NCBI RefSeq assembly: GCF_000768315.1
Contig: NZ_AQQX01000002.1
Location: forward strand, 558,001-622,000
DNA length: 64,000 nucleotides
Origin: Pseudooceanicola atlanticus
GTDB lineage: Bacteria > Pseudomonadota > Alphaproteobacteria > Rhodobacterales > Rhodobacteraceae
Reading direction: 5' to 3'
A program made the position numbers and the translations under genes. Shown here one piece after another: positions 42,824-51,129 of this stretch. The notes beneath the pieces are model-generated. The model did no database searches, was not told the origin of the DNA, and worked only from the letters and a program-made list of their open reading frames with translations. Numbering within the stretch: the stretch's first letter is position 1; the number at the start of each line of letters is the position of its first letter.

Positions 42824-44367
42824 GCCGAGGGCTCTGACACCGCGTCGGCCCAGGGGGACATGACCTCCGTGCAGCCCATATTGCGGCCGTCGCGCCGCAT
42901 CACCGCCGAGGGGCAGGCCCAGAAAAACGGATAACTGACAGACGGTTGCACAGAGACCGGATAGGACTGGACCAATCGGTCCAGCACGTCCTGCGGAAGG
43001 GCGGAGTTGGCGACCAGCGTCTCGCCCGAAATGTCGAAGCGGGGTGTGTGGAAGGCCTGTTCCAGCGTCAGCCCGCCATCGGTGAGATGGGTCGAAAGCT
43101 GCGCAACCGCGCCCACGATCTTGCGCCCACCGGATGCCCCGACGGCAAAACCACCCTCCGGCGTGATCGCGATCGTGGGACAGATGTTCATCAGGCAAGG
43201 CTGACCGGACGCGAGCGAATTGGGTTTGCCCGGCTCCGGATCGAACCACATGATCCCGTTGTTCATCAGCATCCCGGTGCTTTGCGACAGGGTGCGACTG
43301 CCGAAGATCGACAGCAGGGTCTGGGTGACGGCGACCATGTTCCCTTCGCGGTCGATGACCGAGAAATGCGATGTGCAGCCGGGGCTGTCATGGGTTTCGC
43401 CGTCATGGCCCATCGTGGCGATCCGGTGGTCATAGGCGGCGCGCAGGGCGTCGGCCATCGCGGGGACATCGCCGCCGCTTGCAAGGCGCGTGAAGTAATC
43501 GGCGAGGGTCGGACCGGCGGTGAGGCCGGGCATTGTGTGGAACCGGGTCGTACCGCGATCGAAGCTGAGCGGTTCGAAGAAATTGGCCGTGTATGCCCTG
43601 AGATCCTCCATCGACAGGCAGCCGCCCTTGCCCTGGACGTCGGCGACCATGGCCTCGCCGATCTCGCCCTCGTAAAAGTCACGCGCACCGTGGCTGGCGA
43701 GGCGTCGCAGGGTTGCCGCCATGCCCGACATGTCCAGCCGCTGCTGCCCCGACCCGGTCCAGCCGCCGATGCGCGGCCAGGTGCCGTCTTCGAGGAAGAT
43801 CGCGGCGAGGTCCGGGTCCTTCGCGATCAGCCGAGCCGAGGAAGTGGTGAGCAGGGCGGAATACCAATCGGCCAGCGGCCCCTCTTCGGCGATGGCGGTA
43901 GCGGGGGCCAGGAGGTCGCCCCAAGCTTTTGTTGCGAAACGGGAATGCGCGGCCTCCATCCCGGCGACCATGCCGGGTACGGCAACGGCGGTCGCGCCCA
44001 CGACGTTGCGGTCATCCTTGACCGCGGGCCAGGGGAAAAGGTCGGTCGCACGGGCCGCGCCGGTCAGCGGGTAATCGGCGACATCGAGCGCGGCCGGGGA
44101 GCGCATGCCGAAGTTCAGCGCATAGGCGCGCTGTTCCTTTGCGCGCCAGATCACCATGGCACCGCCGCCACCCGGCCCGCTCATCCAGGGTTCGACCACG
44201 CCCAGGGTAAAGGCCGTGGCGATGGCCGCGTCGATGGCATCTCCGCCCTCGGCCAGGACCTGGGCCCCGACCTCGCTGGCGCGACGATGCTGGGAGGCGA
44301 CGACGCCGCCCTCCGTCTCGGTCACGGTCTTGCTGGTCTTCTGGGTGGCGGAGAAATTCGTCTGCAT
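42820..44367 (-). CDS. Gamma-glutamyltransferase family protein
   Basis: A 515-residue Ntn-hydrolase precursor. It has the GGVVASQHRRASEVGAQVLAEGGDAIDAAIATAFTLGVVEP opening, the autocleavage and nucleophile threonine in CTSHFSVIDREGNMVAVTQTL, and the GASGGRKIVGAVAQL loop near the end. No Sec signal peptide is visible at the N-terminus, unlike periplasmic GGT of E. coli. The family also includes cephalosporin acylases and capsule-releasing enzymes, so hydrolysis of glutathione is not assured. It is followed upstream, four bases away, by the FAD-linked dehydrogenase and probably cotranscribed with it. Confidence 0.85.
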   Translation of the reverse strand: MQTNFSATQKTSKTVTETEGGVVASQHRRASEVGAQVLAEGGDAIDAAIATAFTLGVVEPWMSGPGGGGAMVIWRAKEQRAYALNFGMRSPAALDVADYPLTGAARATDLFPWPAVKDDRNVVGATAVAVPGMVAGMEAAHSRFATKAWGDLLAPATAIAEEGPLADWYSALLTTSSARLIAKDPDLAAIFLEDGTWPRIGGWTGSGQQRLDMSGMAATLRRLASHGARDFYEGEIGEAMVADVQGKGGCLSMEDLRAYTANFFEPLSFDRGTTRFHTMPGLTAGPTLADYFTRLASGGDVPAMADALRAAYDHRIATMGHDGETHDSPGCTSHFSVIDREGNMVAVTQTLLSIFGSRTLSQSTGMLMNNGIMWFDPEPGKPNSLASGQPCLMNICPTIAITPEGGFAVGASGGRKIVGAVAQLSTHLTDGGLTLEQAFHTPRFDISGETLVANSALPQDVLDRLVQSYPVSVQPSVSYPFFWACPSAVMRRDGRNMGCTEVMSPWADAVSEPSA

Positions 44368-44371
44368 CGTG

Positions 44372-45784
44372 TCAGCCTTCGATCGGTGGCAGGACCTTGC
44401 CCGGGTTCATCAGGTTCAGCGGATCGAGCGCGGCCTTGATCGCCCGCATTGCCGCAAGCGCCGCCGGATCCTTGCGCCGCGCCATCGACGACAGCTTGGC
44501 CTCGCCCACACCGTGTTCGGCGCTGAACGATCCGCCGAGGTCGATCACGATATCCTCGACCGCCTCCATGATCGCATCCTTGAGCTGTGCGTCGTTGACG
44601 GTGGGCCAGACGGTGTAATGCACATTGCCGTCACCCAGATGCGCCACGACCGACGTGTCGCTGCCGGGATCGACCCGCTGCATCGCCGCGTCAGAGCGGG
44701 CCAGGAAGGTTTCGACCAGGTCCAGTGGCACCGCGACGTCGTTGGTGACCCGGAAGGGATGCAGGGTCGCGACCTCTGCCGCAGCTTCGCGCCGGGCCCA
44801 CATCTCGCGCCGCTGGGCTTCGTTCCGGGCGACGATTGCGTCGTCGATGCGGCCGTCCTCAAGGTACTGGCCAAGGATATCCTCGAGATAGGCGACGATG
44901 GGGATCTGCCCGTCCTCGCCGGGTTCGCAATCGCGGGGCGACAGGGCGCCGATCTCGATCAGGATGTTGACCGGGTGGCGGTCGTCGAAGGGCAGCTTGT
45001 GCGCGGGGTTCAGCCGGACGTAATCGCCGACGAACTTGTCGGGCATGTATTCGAAGGCCTCGACCAGGCCGCCGGTGGCCTTCTGCACCTCGTTCAGCAG
45101 CGGCAGGGCGTCCGACAGCTTGGCCATGCCGATCATCGCGGTGGCATAGGCGCCGGGCTTGGGCATCAGCTTGAGCGTGGCGGCGGTGATGACCCCCAGC
45201 GTCCCCTCGGAGCCGATCAGGAGGTGGCGCAGGTCATAGCCGGAATTGTTCTTGTGCAGGCCGCTCATCAGATCGACGATCTGGCCGTCGGGCAGAACCG
45301 CCTCGATCCCCAGCACCAGGTCGCGGGTATTGCCATAACGCAGAACGTTGGACCCGCCCGCATTGGTGCCCAGGAACCCGCCGACCCGGGCCGACCCCTT
45401 GGCGCCGAAGGTGAGCGGAAAGACCAGGTTCTGTGCCTCGGCAGCGTCATGGATATCCGACAGGATCGCGCCGGCCTCGACCACGGCGATGCGGGCCTCG
45501 GGGCGAATCTCGCGGATCGCGGCCATGCGTTCGAACGACAGGATCAGCACTCCGTCCCCGATGCCACCACGGGTCAGACCCGACCGTCCGCCCACCGGAA
45601 TCACCGGCAATCGCAGCGTGTTGGCCAGCTTGATGAGGTCCGACACTTCCTGCGTGGAGGCGGGGCGTGCCACGGCCGCCGGGGTGGCCTGCCACATGCC
45701 GGTGATGTCTTCGCCGTAAGGCGCGGCATCCGCCCCGGTCAGAACGTTCTTGGGGCCGACGATGGCGGCAATCTGGTCAATCAT
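44372..45784 (-). CDS. FAD-linked 2-hydroxyacid dehydrogenase (GlcD/D-2-hydroxyglutarate dehydrogenase type)
   Basis: A 470-residue flavoprotein of the vanillyl-alcohol-oxidase fold: FAD-binding PVIPVGGRSGLTRGGIGDGVLILSFERM (about 60-90) and GGFLGTNAGGSNVLRYGNTRDLVLG (about 135-160), and the substrate-site HLGDGNVHY and GGSFSAEHGVGEAKL blocks. These match D-2-hydroxyglutarate and D-lactate dehydrogenases that oxidise a D-2-hydroxyacid with a quinone or cytochrome acceptor. The substrate is undetermined. First gene of the two-gene unit with the GGT homologue. Confidence 0.85.
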   Translation of the reverse strand: MIDQIAAIVGPKNVLTGADAAPYGEDITGMWQATPAAVARPASTQEVSDLIKLANTLRLPVIPVGGRSGLTRGGIGDGVLILSFERMAAIREIRPEARIAVVEAGAILSDIHDAAEAQNLVFPLTFGAKGSARVGGFLGTNAGGSNVLRYGNTRDLVLGIEAVLPDGQIVDLMSGLHKNNSGYDLRHLLIGSEGTLGVITAATLKLMPKPGAYATAMIGMAKLSDALPLLNEVQKATGGLVEAFEYMPDKFVGDYVRLNPAHKLPFDDRHPVNILIEIGALSPRDCEPGEDGQIPIVAYLEDILGQYLEDGRIDDAIVARNEAQRREMWARREAAAEVATLHPFRVTNDVAVPLDLVETFLARSDAAMQRVDPGSDTSVVAHLGDGNVHYTVWPTVNDAQLKDAIMEAVEDIVIDLGGSFSAEHGVGEAKLSSMARRKDPAALAAMRAIKAALDPLNLMNPGKVLPPIEG

Positions 45785-45873
45785 CCGGAGATCCTTTCAA
45801 GCGTCAGGATGATGGCCATCCCCGCGACAAGAGGCAAGGGCACGCGAAGTGCGAAAAGGTCGGTTTTTCCCGC

Positions 45874-45902
45874 TTGACCTGACGCGCCCCGTGGCCTAAA
45901 CG
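45874..45902 (+). promoter_or_regulatory. Promoter of tRNA-Met
   Basis: TTGACC, a 17-base spacer and TAAACG, ending 10 bases before the tRNA 5' end. Good sigma-70-type match. The rest of the 45785-45912 gap shows nothing else. Confidence 0.6.
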
Positions 45903-45912
45903 GCCCCGGTCT

Positions 45913-45989
45913 GGCGGAGTAGCTCAGTCGGTTAGAGCAGCGGAATCATAATCCGCGTGTCGGGGGTTCAAGTCCCTCCTCCGCTACCA
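45913..45989 (+). tRNA. tRNA-Met (CAT anticodon)
   Basis: A 77-base cloverleaf with encoded CCA. Acceptor stem GGCGGAG/CTCCGCT (terminal G-T), D arm GCTC...GAGC, anticodon stem GCGGA/TCCGC with loop ATCATAA giving anticodon CAT, T arm GGGGG-TTCAAGT-CCCTC. The sequence agrees with the elongator Met tRNA of alphaproteobacteria. CAT is also the unmodified anticodon of tRNA-Ile2 (lysidine), which sequence alone does not exclude; a G1-U72 end and missing three GC pairs in the anticodon stem argue against the initiator. Confidence 0.93.
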
Positions 45990-46087
45990 GACCTTTCCCA
46001 GTGACCATTTAGATCGACGTCTGCGGCTGTTGATTTGCGCATCGTTCAGATGCCATTTCGGGGGTGCAGGGGTAGCAATATTCGTCT

Positions 46088-46381
46088 TCAGACATGAAAG
46101 TCGCGTCGTGACACAGCAAGCGCGTCACACATCCAATTTATCGGCCATACCCCTCGGTGCTTCGTCATGAATCCTACCATCAAAGTTGGTCCCGGGCGAA
46201 TTAGGCGTTCGACCATTGTCCTCGGGCCAATGACAAAACATGGTCTCACCCTTTTTAAGATGTAAAGCTCGGCATTCAGCTTGGATAGCTCCCGTCGAAG
46301 AGACCAGAACTCTTCTTGCTCTGGGGTAAGCTTGCCATTTCCAGGCAAGGCAGCCGATGGGGTCTCAAGTTTCATAAACAC
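46088..46381 (-). pseudogene. IS3-family transposase remnant
   Basis: A 97-residue open frame that contains pieces of both IS3 orfs in one frame: the OrfA end EFWSLRRELSKLNAELYILKRV (the usual LRKE...E.DILKKA leucine zipper segment) and the OrfB start GFMTKHRGVWPINWMCDALAVSRRDFH (FI..HR..WPV..MC..L.VSRSGF). The DDE catalytic core is absent, so it cannot transpose. Terminal inverted repeats are not recognisable. It lies 98 bases from the tRNA-Met gene, a usual integration spot; the DNA is AT-richer than its surroundings. Confidence 0.75.
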
Positions 46382-46412
46382 CCTATCTCGGCGCCCACGA
46401 AACCGGCCGAAT

Positions 46413-48116
46413 CTAATTCGAATTCAGCCGGGCATAACGGCCGGCCATCGCGCGCAGTTCTGCATCGGTGCCGATTTCGACGATACGGCCTGCATCCATC
46501 ACCGCGATGCGGTCGGCGTCGCGGATCGTGCCAAGGCGGTGCGCGATGACCAGCGTGGTGCGGTCACGGGACAACTCGTTCAGGGCGATCTGGATCTGGC
46601 GCTCGGTTTCGGAATCGAGGGCCGAGGTCGCCTCGTCCAGGATCAGGATCGGCGGGTTCTTGAGAAAGGCCCGGGCGATGGCGACGCGTTGCTTCTGACC
46701 GCCCGACAGCATGACCCCGCGTTCGCCCACCACCGTGTTCAGGCCGTCGGGCAGCCCGGCGATCATGTCGGTCAGTTGGGCATGGCGGGCGGCGTCGAGG
46801 ATCTGCTCCTCGGTCGCGTCAAGCCGCCCATAGGCGATGTTTTCCCGCAAGGTTCCCCCGAACAGGAAGACATCCTGGCTGACGATGCCGATCTGGCGGC
46901 GCAGCGATTGCAGGGTCAGGCCGCGCGTGTCGCGACCGTCGACGGTGATCTGCCCTGAGGACGGGTCATAGAACCGCGGCACCAGCGACAGCAGCGTCGT
47001 CTTGCCGGCCCCCGAGGGGCCGACAAAGGCCACGGTTTCCCCCGGTTCAACGGTGAGGGAGATCTCGCGGATCACCGGACGGTCATCGCCATAGTCAAAG
47101 CTGACATCGTGAAACCCGACCGCGCCGCGCAGCGCGGGTGCCGCCACGGCATCGGGGCTGTCGGTCACGTCCGGTGTCGTCTCCATCAGGTCGAGGTAGC
47201 GGCGGAAGCCTGCGATGCCGCGGGGATAGACCTCGATCACCGCGGCGATCTTGTCGAGCGGGCGGAAGAACACGCCGACAAGCAGCAGGAAGGCGACGAA
47301 GCCGCCAGTGGTCAGCGATCCGTTCAGCACGAAGATCGCCCCGGCCACCATCACGATCACCTGGATCAGCCGCATCCCCATGTAGTTCAGCGACGACGAT
47401 GCCGCCATCACCTTGTAGGCGGCCAGCTTGGTCTTGCGATAGGCGGCATTGTCCTTTGCGAACAGGGCCTTCTCGTGATCCTCATTGGCGAAGGCCTGCA
47501 CGACGCGCATACCGCCGACGTTCTCCTCGAGCCGGATGTTGAACGATGCGACGCGGGCATAGATCTCGCGCCAAGTGCGTGTCATGCGACCGCCGTAGAA
47601 CACCACGATCGCAACGCAGGCGGGCACGATGGCCGCGGTGATCAGCGCCAGTTCCACGTCGATGGTCAGCATCAGGATGAAGGCCCCGATAAAGGTCATC
47701 ACCGCGATGAACAGGTCTTCGGGGCCGTGATGCGCGACCTCTCCGATCTCTTCCAGGTCGCGAGTGACCCGGGCGACAAGCTTGCCGGTGCGCACCTTGT
47801 CGAAATAGCTGAAGGACAGCCGTTGCAGGTGGTCGAAGGCGCGGCGGCGCATCTCCGTCTCGATATTGATGCCCAGCATGTGGCCCCAGTAGATCACCAC
47901 CGCCATCAGCCCGGCATTGACCAGGTAGATCACCAGAAGACCGATCGCCGCCAGCACGGTCAGCGGCAGGTCCCCCGAGGGCAGCAGCCGGTCGATGAAG
48001 GCCTGCACGGCCAGTGGAAAGGCAAGCTCCAGCAGGCCCGAGATCACGGCGCAGCCGAAATCGATCCAGAAAAGAGCCTTCCATGGGCGGTAATAGTCAA
48101 AGAACTGGCGGAGCAT
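46413..48116 (-). CDS. Exporter-fold ABC transporter, fused permease-ATPase (possible siderophore transporter)
   Basis: A 567-residue half-transporter: six TM helices in residues 15-300 and an ATPase domain with Walker A GPSGAGKTT (about 366-374), signature LSGGQKQR, Walker B ILILDEATSALDSE and switch VIAHRLGTIRDADR. It would act as a homodimer. Family members export lipids, drugs or peptides. Position at the tail of a siderophore uptake operon, 87 bases after the siderophore-interacting reductase, recalls the IrtAB/YbtPQ importers, which also use the exporter fold. Direction and substrate are not determinable here. It might be independent of the iron genes. Confidence 0.8.
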   Translation of the reverse strand: MLRQFFDYYRPWKALFWIDFGCAVISGLLELAFPLAVQAFIDRLLPSGDLPLTVLAAIGLLVIYLVNAGLMAVVIYWGHMLGINIETEMRRRAFDHLQRLSFSYFDKVRTGKLVARVTRDLEEIGEVAHHGPEDLFIAVMTFIGAFILMLTIDVELALITAAIVPACVAIVVFYGGRMTRTWREIYARVASFNIRLEENVGGMRVVQAFANEDHEKALFAKDNAAYRKTKLAAYKVMAASSSLNYMGMRLIQVIVMVAGAIFVLNGSLTTGGFVAFLLLVGVFFRPLDKIAAVIEVYPRGIAGFRRYLDLMETTPDVTDSPDAVAAPALRGAVGFHDVSFDYGDDRPVIREISLTVEPGETVAFVGPSGAGKTTLLSLVPRFYDPSSGQITVDGRDTRGLTLQSLRRQIGIVSQDVFLFGGTLRENIAYGRLDATEEQILDAARHAQLTDMIAGLPDGLNTVVGERGVMLSGGQKQRVAIARAFLKNPPILILDEATSALDSETERQIQIALNELSRDRTTLVIAHRLGTIRDADRIAVMDAGRIVEIGTDAELRAMAGRYARLNSN

Positions 48117-48203
48117 TCTGTCTTTCCATGGCTGGCGCCCGAGGGGCGGGCTGGCAATCCGGTCGCGGGAGGAGAGCTTGGTCGCAGTAGCAGCGGCGGA
48201 GCT

Positions 48204-49268
48204 TCACGCCTCCCAGTAATAGGCGAAATATCCGTCTTTCGGCCCGATGCGGAGCGTGTCGCGGAACCGGGCCTTGGCCTTGCGGACCAGGTCTTTCTCG
48301 GCGGCGATCCAGACATACCTGTCGTCGCCTTCCGGCAGCGGTTCCGTCGCCAGAACATCCCAGAGCGCTTCGCCCCGGTCGCGCACGAGCCAGGTCAGGT
48401 CCATTCCTGCCGGGCGCGGCATGTCGCAGATGTCAGCCTCTGTCCCGACCTCAAGCACGATGCGGCCGCGCCGGTCGGCCGCGGAATGTTCAAGGATGCG
48501 ACGGATCGCGGGCAGCGCGGTTTCATCCCCGGCGATCAGCAGGTCCTTACCGGGTGGGAAATCGCCGCTGCCCGGGCCGGTGATGCCCACCACCTGCCCC
48601 GGCTGTGCCGCCTGCGCCCAGCCGGTGGCGCGCCCGCCCTCGTGTTCGAAGATGTCGAAGCTGAACCGCCCCTGCACGGGGTCCAGATCGACGAAGGTAT
48701 AGACCGCGCGGTGCAATTGATCGGCGCCCGTGGGCATGATGGTCCGGCCGGCCTCGTCCAGACGGGGCCAGACCGGGTCCCGCCCCTCGGGTGGCAGGAG
48801 GAGCGAGAAATGCATCCCCCGCCCCTCGTCCAGCCGTTGCGTGTCGGCACAGGCCATCTCGACCCGCAGGAAATGCGGCGCGACGCGCCGGACCCCGCGC
48901 ACGGTGGCGGTAGCAAAGTTCAGGGGCGTGCGGTTGCGGGCCACATCGCCCTGCCAGTCGGCGCTCGGGCCCAGCCCCGGCGCCACGTGATCCAGGATAT
49001 GCAGCAGGTAATCCCGGATGTTCTGCAACGACACGGCATCCACCGCATCGACGCGGACGCGCAGGTCCGTGGCGCCCCGTTCCATCGCGACCTTGGCCAG
49101 CGGCACGGTCACAATCAGGGCGCTTTCCCGTTCCTCGAGCTCCAGCTCCGCCGCGCGGGCATGCGCGGCGATATGCGGGATCAGGTCATCGGGCAAAGCC
49201 CCGGCGAAGGTCGCCGTGGCCTGGGCAGCATAGGCCTGTTCGGCATGGGTCTGTGCGGCATGGGTCAT
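48204..49268 (-). CDS. Siderophore-interacting protein (flavin-dependent ferric reductase) with N-terminal DUF2218
   Basis: A 354-residue cytoplasmic protein. Residues 25-90 match DUF2218 (LEERESALIVTVPLAKVAMERGATDLRVRVDAV...). From about 110, a FAD-binding ferredoxin-reductase fold (SIP/ViuB type) follows, with VRRVAPHFLRVEMAC, the RAVYTFVDLDPVQGRFSFDIFEHEGGRATGWA block and the nucleotide-binding DLLIAGDETALPAIRRILEHS; it ends DGYFAYYWEA. SIPs reduce Fe(III) from imported siderophores with NAD(P)H so the iron is released. It overlaps the downstream ATPase gene by four bases and is the fifth gene of the uptake operon. Confidence 0.85.
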   Translation of the reverse strand: MTHAAQTHAEQAYAAQATATFAGALPDDLIPHIAAHARAAELELEERESALIVTVPLAKVAMERGATDLRVRVDAVDAVSLQNIRDYLLHILDHVAPGLGPSADWQGDVARNRTPLNFATATVRGVRRVAPHFLRVEMACADTQRLDEGRGMHFSLLLPPEGRDPVWPRLDEAGRTIMPTGADQLHRAVYTFVDLDPVQGRFSFDIFEHEGGRATGWAQAAQPGQVVGITGPGSGDFPPGKDLLIAGDETALPAIRRILEHSAADRRGRIVLEVGTEADICDMPRPAGMDLTWLVRDRGEALWDVLATEPLPEGDDRYVWIAAEKDLVRKAKARFRDTLRIGPKDGYFAYYWEA

Positions 49269-50086
49269 GCGGAAAGCTCCTTCCTGGCGGGTTCGGGCGG
49301 GGTCAGGTGACGCCCGAGCGGCAGCATCATCGGCTGGCCCGAGGTCGGGTCGGTCATCACCCGGCAGGGCACGCCGAAGACCTGTTCGACCATGTCCTCG
49401 GTCAGAACCCGTTCGGGCGATCCGGCGGCGTGGACCTGCCCCTGCCGCATTGCGACCAGATGGTCGGCATAGCGCGCCGCGAGGTTGAGATCGTGCAGCA
49501 CCATCACGATCGTGGTGCCGCGCCGACAGTTCAGGTCAACCAGCAGGTCCAGCACCTCGATCTGGTGCGCGATGTCGAGAAAGGTCGTCGGCTCGTCCAG
49601 CAGAAGGATATCCGTCTCCTGCGCCAGTGCCATAGCGATCCAGACCCGCTGGCGCTGCCCGCCGGAGAGCTCATCGACGTCCCGATCCGCAAGCTCCGCC
49701 GTGCGCGTCGCCTCCAGCGCATGGGCCACGGCGATGTCATCGGCCTGCGTCCAGCGCGAGAGCATGCCCTGGTGCGGATGGCGGCCATGGCTGACCAGAT
49801 CGGCCACCGTGATCCCGTCCGGCGCAATGGGCGATTGCGGCAAAAGGCCCAGCACCCGCGCCAGCTGTCGCGTCGGCATATCGCGGATCGACCGGCCCTC
49901 CAGCACGACCTGGCCCGAGCTGGGTTTCAGCAGGCGGGACAGGCAGCGCAGCAGGGTGGACTTGCCGCAGGCATTGGCCCCGACGATCGCGGTGACCACA
50001 CCTGGCGGCACGGTCAGGTCCAGATCGGTCAGGATCGGGCGGCCGCCATAGCCGGCGTTCAGGGTTTCGGCGGTGATTGTGGTCAT
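49265..50086 (-). CDS. Ferric-siderophore ABC transporter ATPase (FecE/FepC type)
   Basis: A 273-residue ATPase with Walker A GANACGKSTLL (about residue 35), the DELSGGQRQRVWIAMALAQETDILLLDEPTTFLDIAHQ block carrying signature and Walker B, and switch MVLHDLNLAARYADHLVAM. The Walker A has Ala-Cys where most have Gly-Ser/Cys, still compatible with binding. It energises siderophore import with the two permeases. Four-base overlaps on both sides indicate translational coupling. Confidence 0.88.
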   Translation of the reverse strand: MTTITAETLNAGYGGRPILTDLDLTVPPGVVTAIVGANACGKSTLLRCLSRLLKPSSGQVVLEGRSIRDMPTRQLARVLGLLPQSPIAPDGITVADLVSHGRHPHQGMLSRWTQADDIAVAHALEATRTAELADRDVDELSGGQRQRVWIAMALAQETDILLLDEPTTFLDIAHQIEVLDLLVDLNCRRGTTIVMVLHDLNLAARYADHLVAMRQGQVHAAGSPERVLTEDMVEQVFGVPCRVMTDPTSGQPMMLPLGRHLTPPEPARKELSA

Positions 50087-51129
50087 GTCTCTCTCCCGGT
50101 GCGGTTGGACCGGATGATCAGGTAAATCAGGTAGGGTGCGCCCAGGGCGCCGGTGACGACACCGACGGGAAAGCGCCCGGCCAGCAGGTGCTGCCCGGTG
50201 TAATCGCCGATCAGCACCAGCAGCGCCCCGACCAGCGCGGCGGGGATCAGCGGCGACCGGCCCGGTCCCGCGATCCGCTTGGCAATCGGTCCGGACAGGA
50301 AGGCGACGAAGGCAATGGGCCCCGAAACGGCGGTTGCCACCGCGATCAGCCCGACGGCCGCCATCACCGCAATCACCTTGTCCCGCGCCAGCGGCACGCC
50401 AAGCGCGGCGGCGGTGTCATCGCCCAGCCGCATCGCCTCAAGGTTGCCACGCCGGGCCAGCAGCAGGCCGCCCAACACCAGCAGCGCCAGCATCAGCGGC
50501 AGTGCCTCGTCCAGCGTCGCGCCGTTGACGCTTCCGGTCAGCCAGCGCAGGGCGTCCTGCAAGGTCCAGGACGGCGCGCGCGACAGGACATAGGCGATCA
50601 GGCTGTCCAGCATGGCGGCCAGCCCGATCCCCACCAGGATCAGCCGCGCCCCCGACACCCTGTCGCGCCAGGCCAGCAGGTAGATCAGCAGCGCGATGCC
50701 AAGCCCGGCGATGACGGCGGTGACGGACACCGCAGCGCCGCTCCAGCCGAGGATGACGATGGCGAAGACAGCCGCCGCACTGGCCCCGGCACTGATGCCG
50801 ATGATGTCCGGGCTGGCCAGCGGGTTGCGCAGCAGCGTCTGGAAGATCACCCCGCCCAGGCCGAAACTCATCCCCGTCAGCACCGACAGGGTGGCCCGTG
50901 GCAGGCGCAGTTCCGTCACCGCGAAACTGGCCCCCGGCACGTCGTGGCCTGAGAAGATGCGCAGCAATTGCCCCGGCGTGGTCAGCGTCGGCCCGGTCAT
51001 CAACGTCGCCAGGACGCCCAGCACGACCAACGCAGACATGATGGCCACGAGGCGCAACCGCCCCCTGCTCCGCGCGGCGCGCAGCGTGCCGATCCATGCG
51101 GTCGTGTCGCTATGCTCCACGGCGCTCAC
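50083..51129 (-). CDS. Ferric-siderophore ABC transporter permease (FecCD family)
   Basis: A 348-residue FecCD permease with about nine to ten TM helices. Family blocks: LRLPRATLSVLTGMSFGLGGVIFQTLLRNPLASPDIIGISAGASAAAV and GPIAFVAFLSGPIAKRIAGPGRSPLIPAALVGALLVLIGDYTGQHL. It forms the channel as a heterodimer with the product of the upstream gene. Overlaps it by four bases. Confidence 0.88.
   Translation of the reverse strand: MSAVEHSDTTAWIGTLRAARSRGRLRLVAIMSALVVLGVLATLMTGPTLTTPGQLLRIFSGHDVPGASFAVTELRLPRATLSVLTGMSFGLGGVIFQTLLRNPLASPDIIGISAGASAAAVFAIVILGWSGAAVSVTAVIAGLGIALLIYLLAWRDRVSGARLILVGIGLAAMLDSLIAYVLSRAPSWTLQDALRWLTGSVNGATLDEALPLMLALLVLGGLLLARRGNLEAMRLGDDTAAALGVPLARDKVIAVMAAVGLIAVATAVSGPIAFVAFLSGPIAKRIAGPGRSPLIPAALVGALLVLIGDYTGQHLLAGRFPVGVVTGALGAPYLIYLIIRSNRTGRET

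Noticed and set aside
45913-45989. Reading the tRNA as initiator tRNA-fMet or tRNA-Ile2
   Set aside because: No three consecutive GC pairs at the base of the anticodon stem as in initiators; Ile2 (lysidine) cannot be fully excluded but the sequence agrees with elongator Met.
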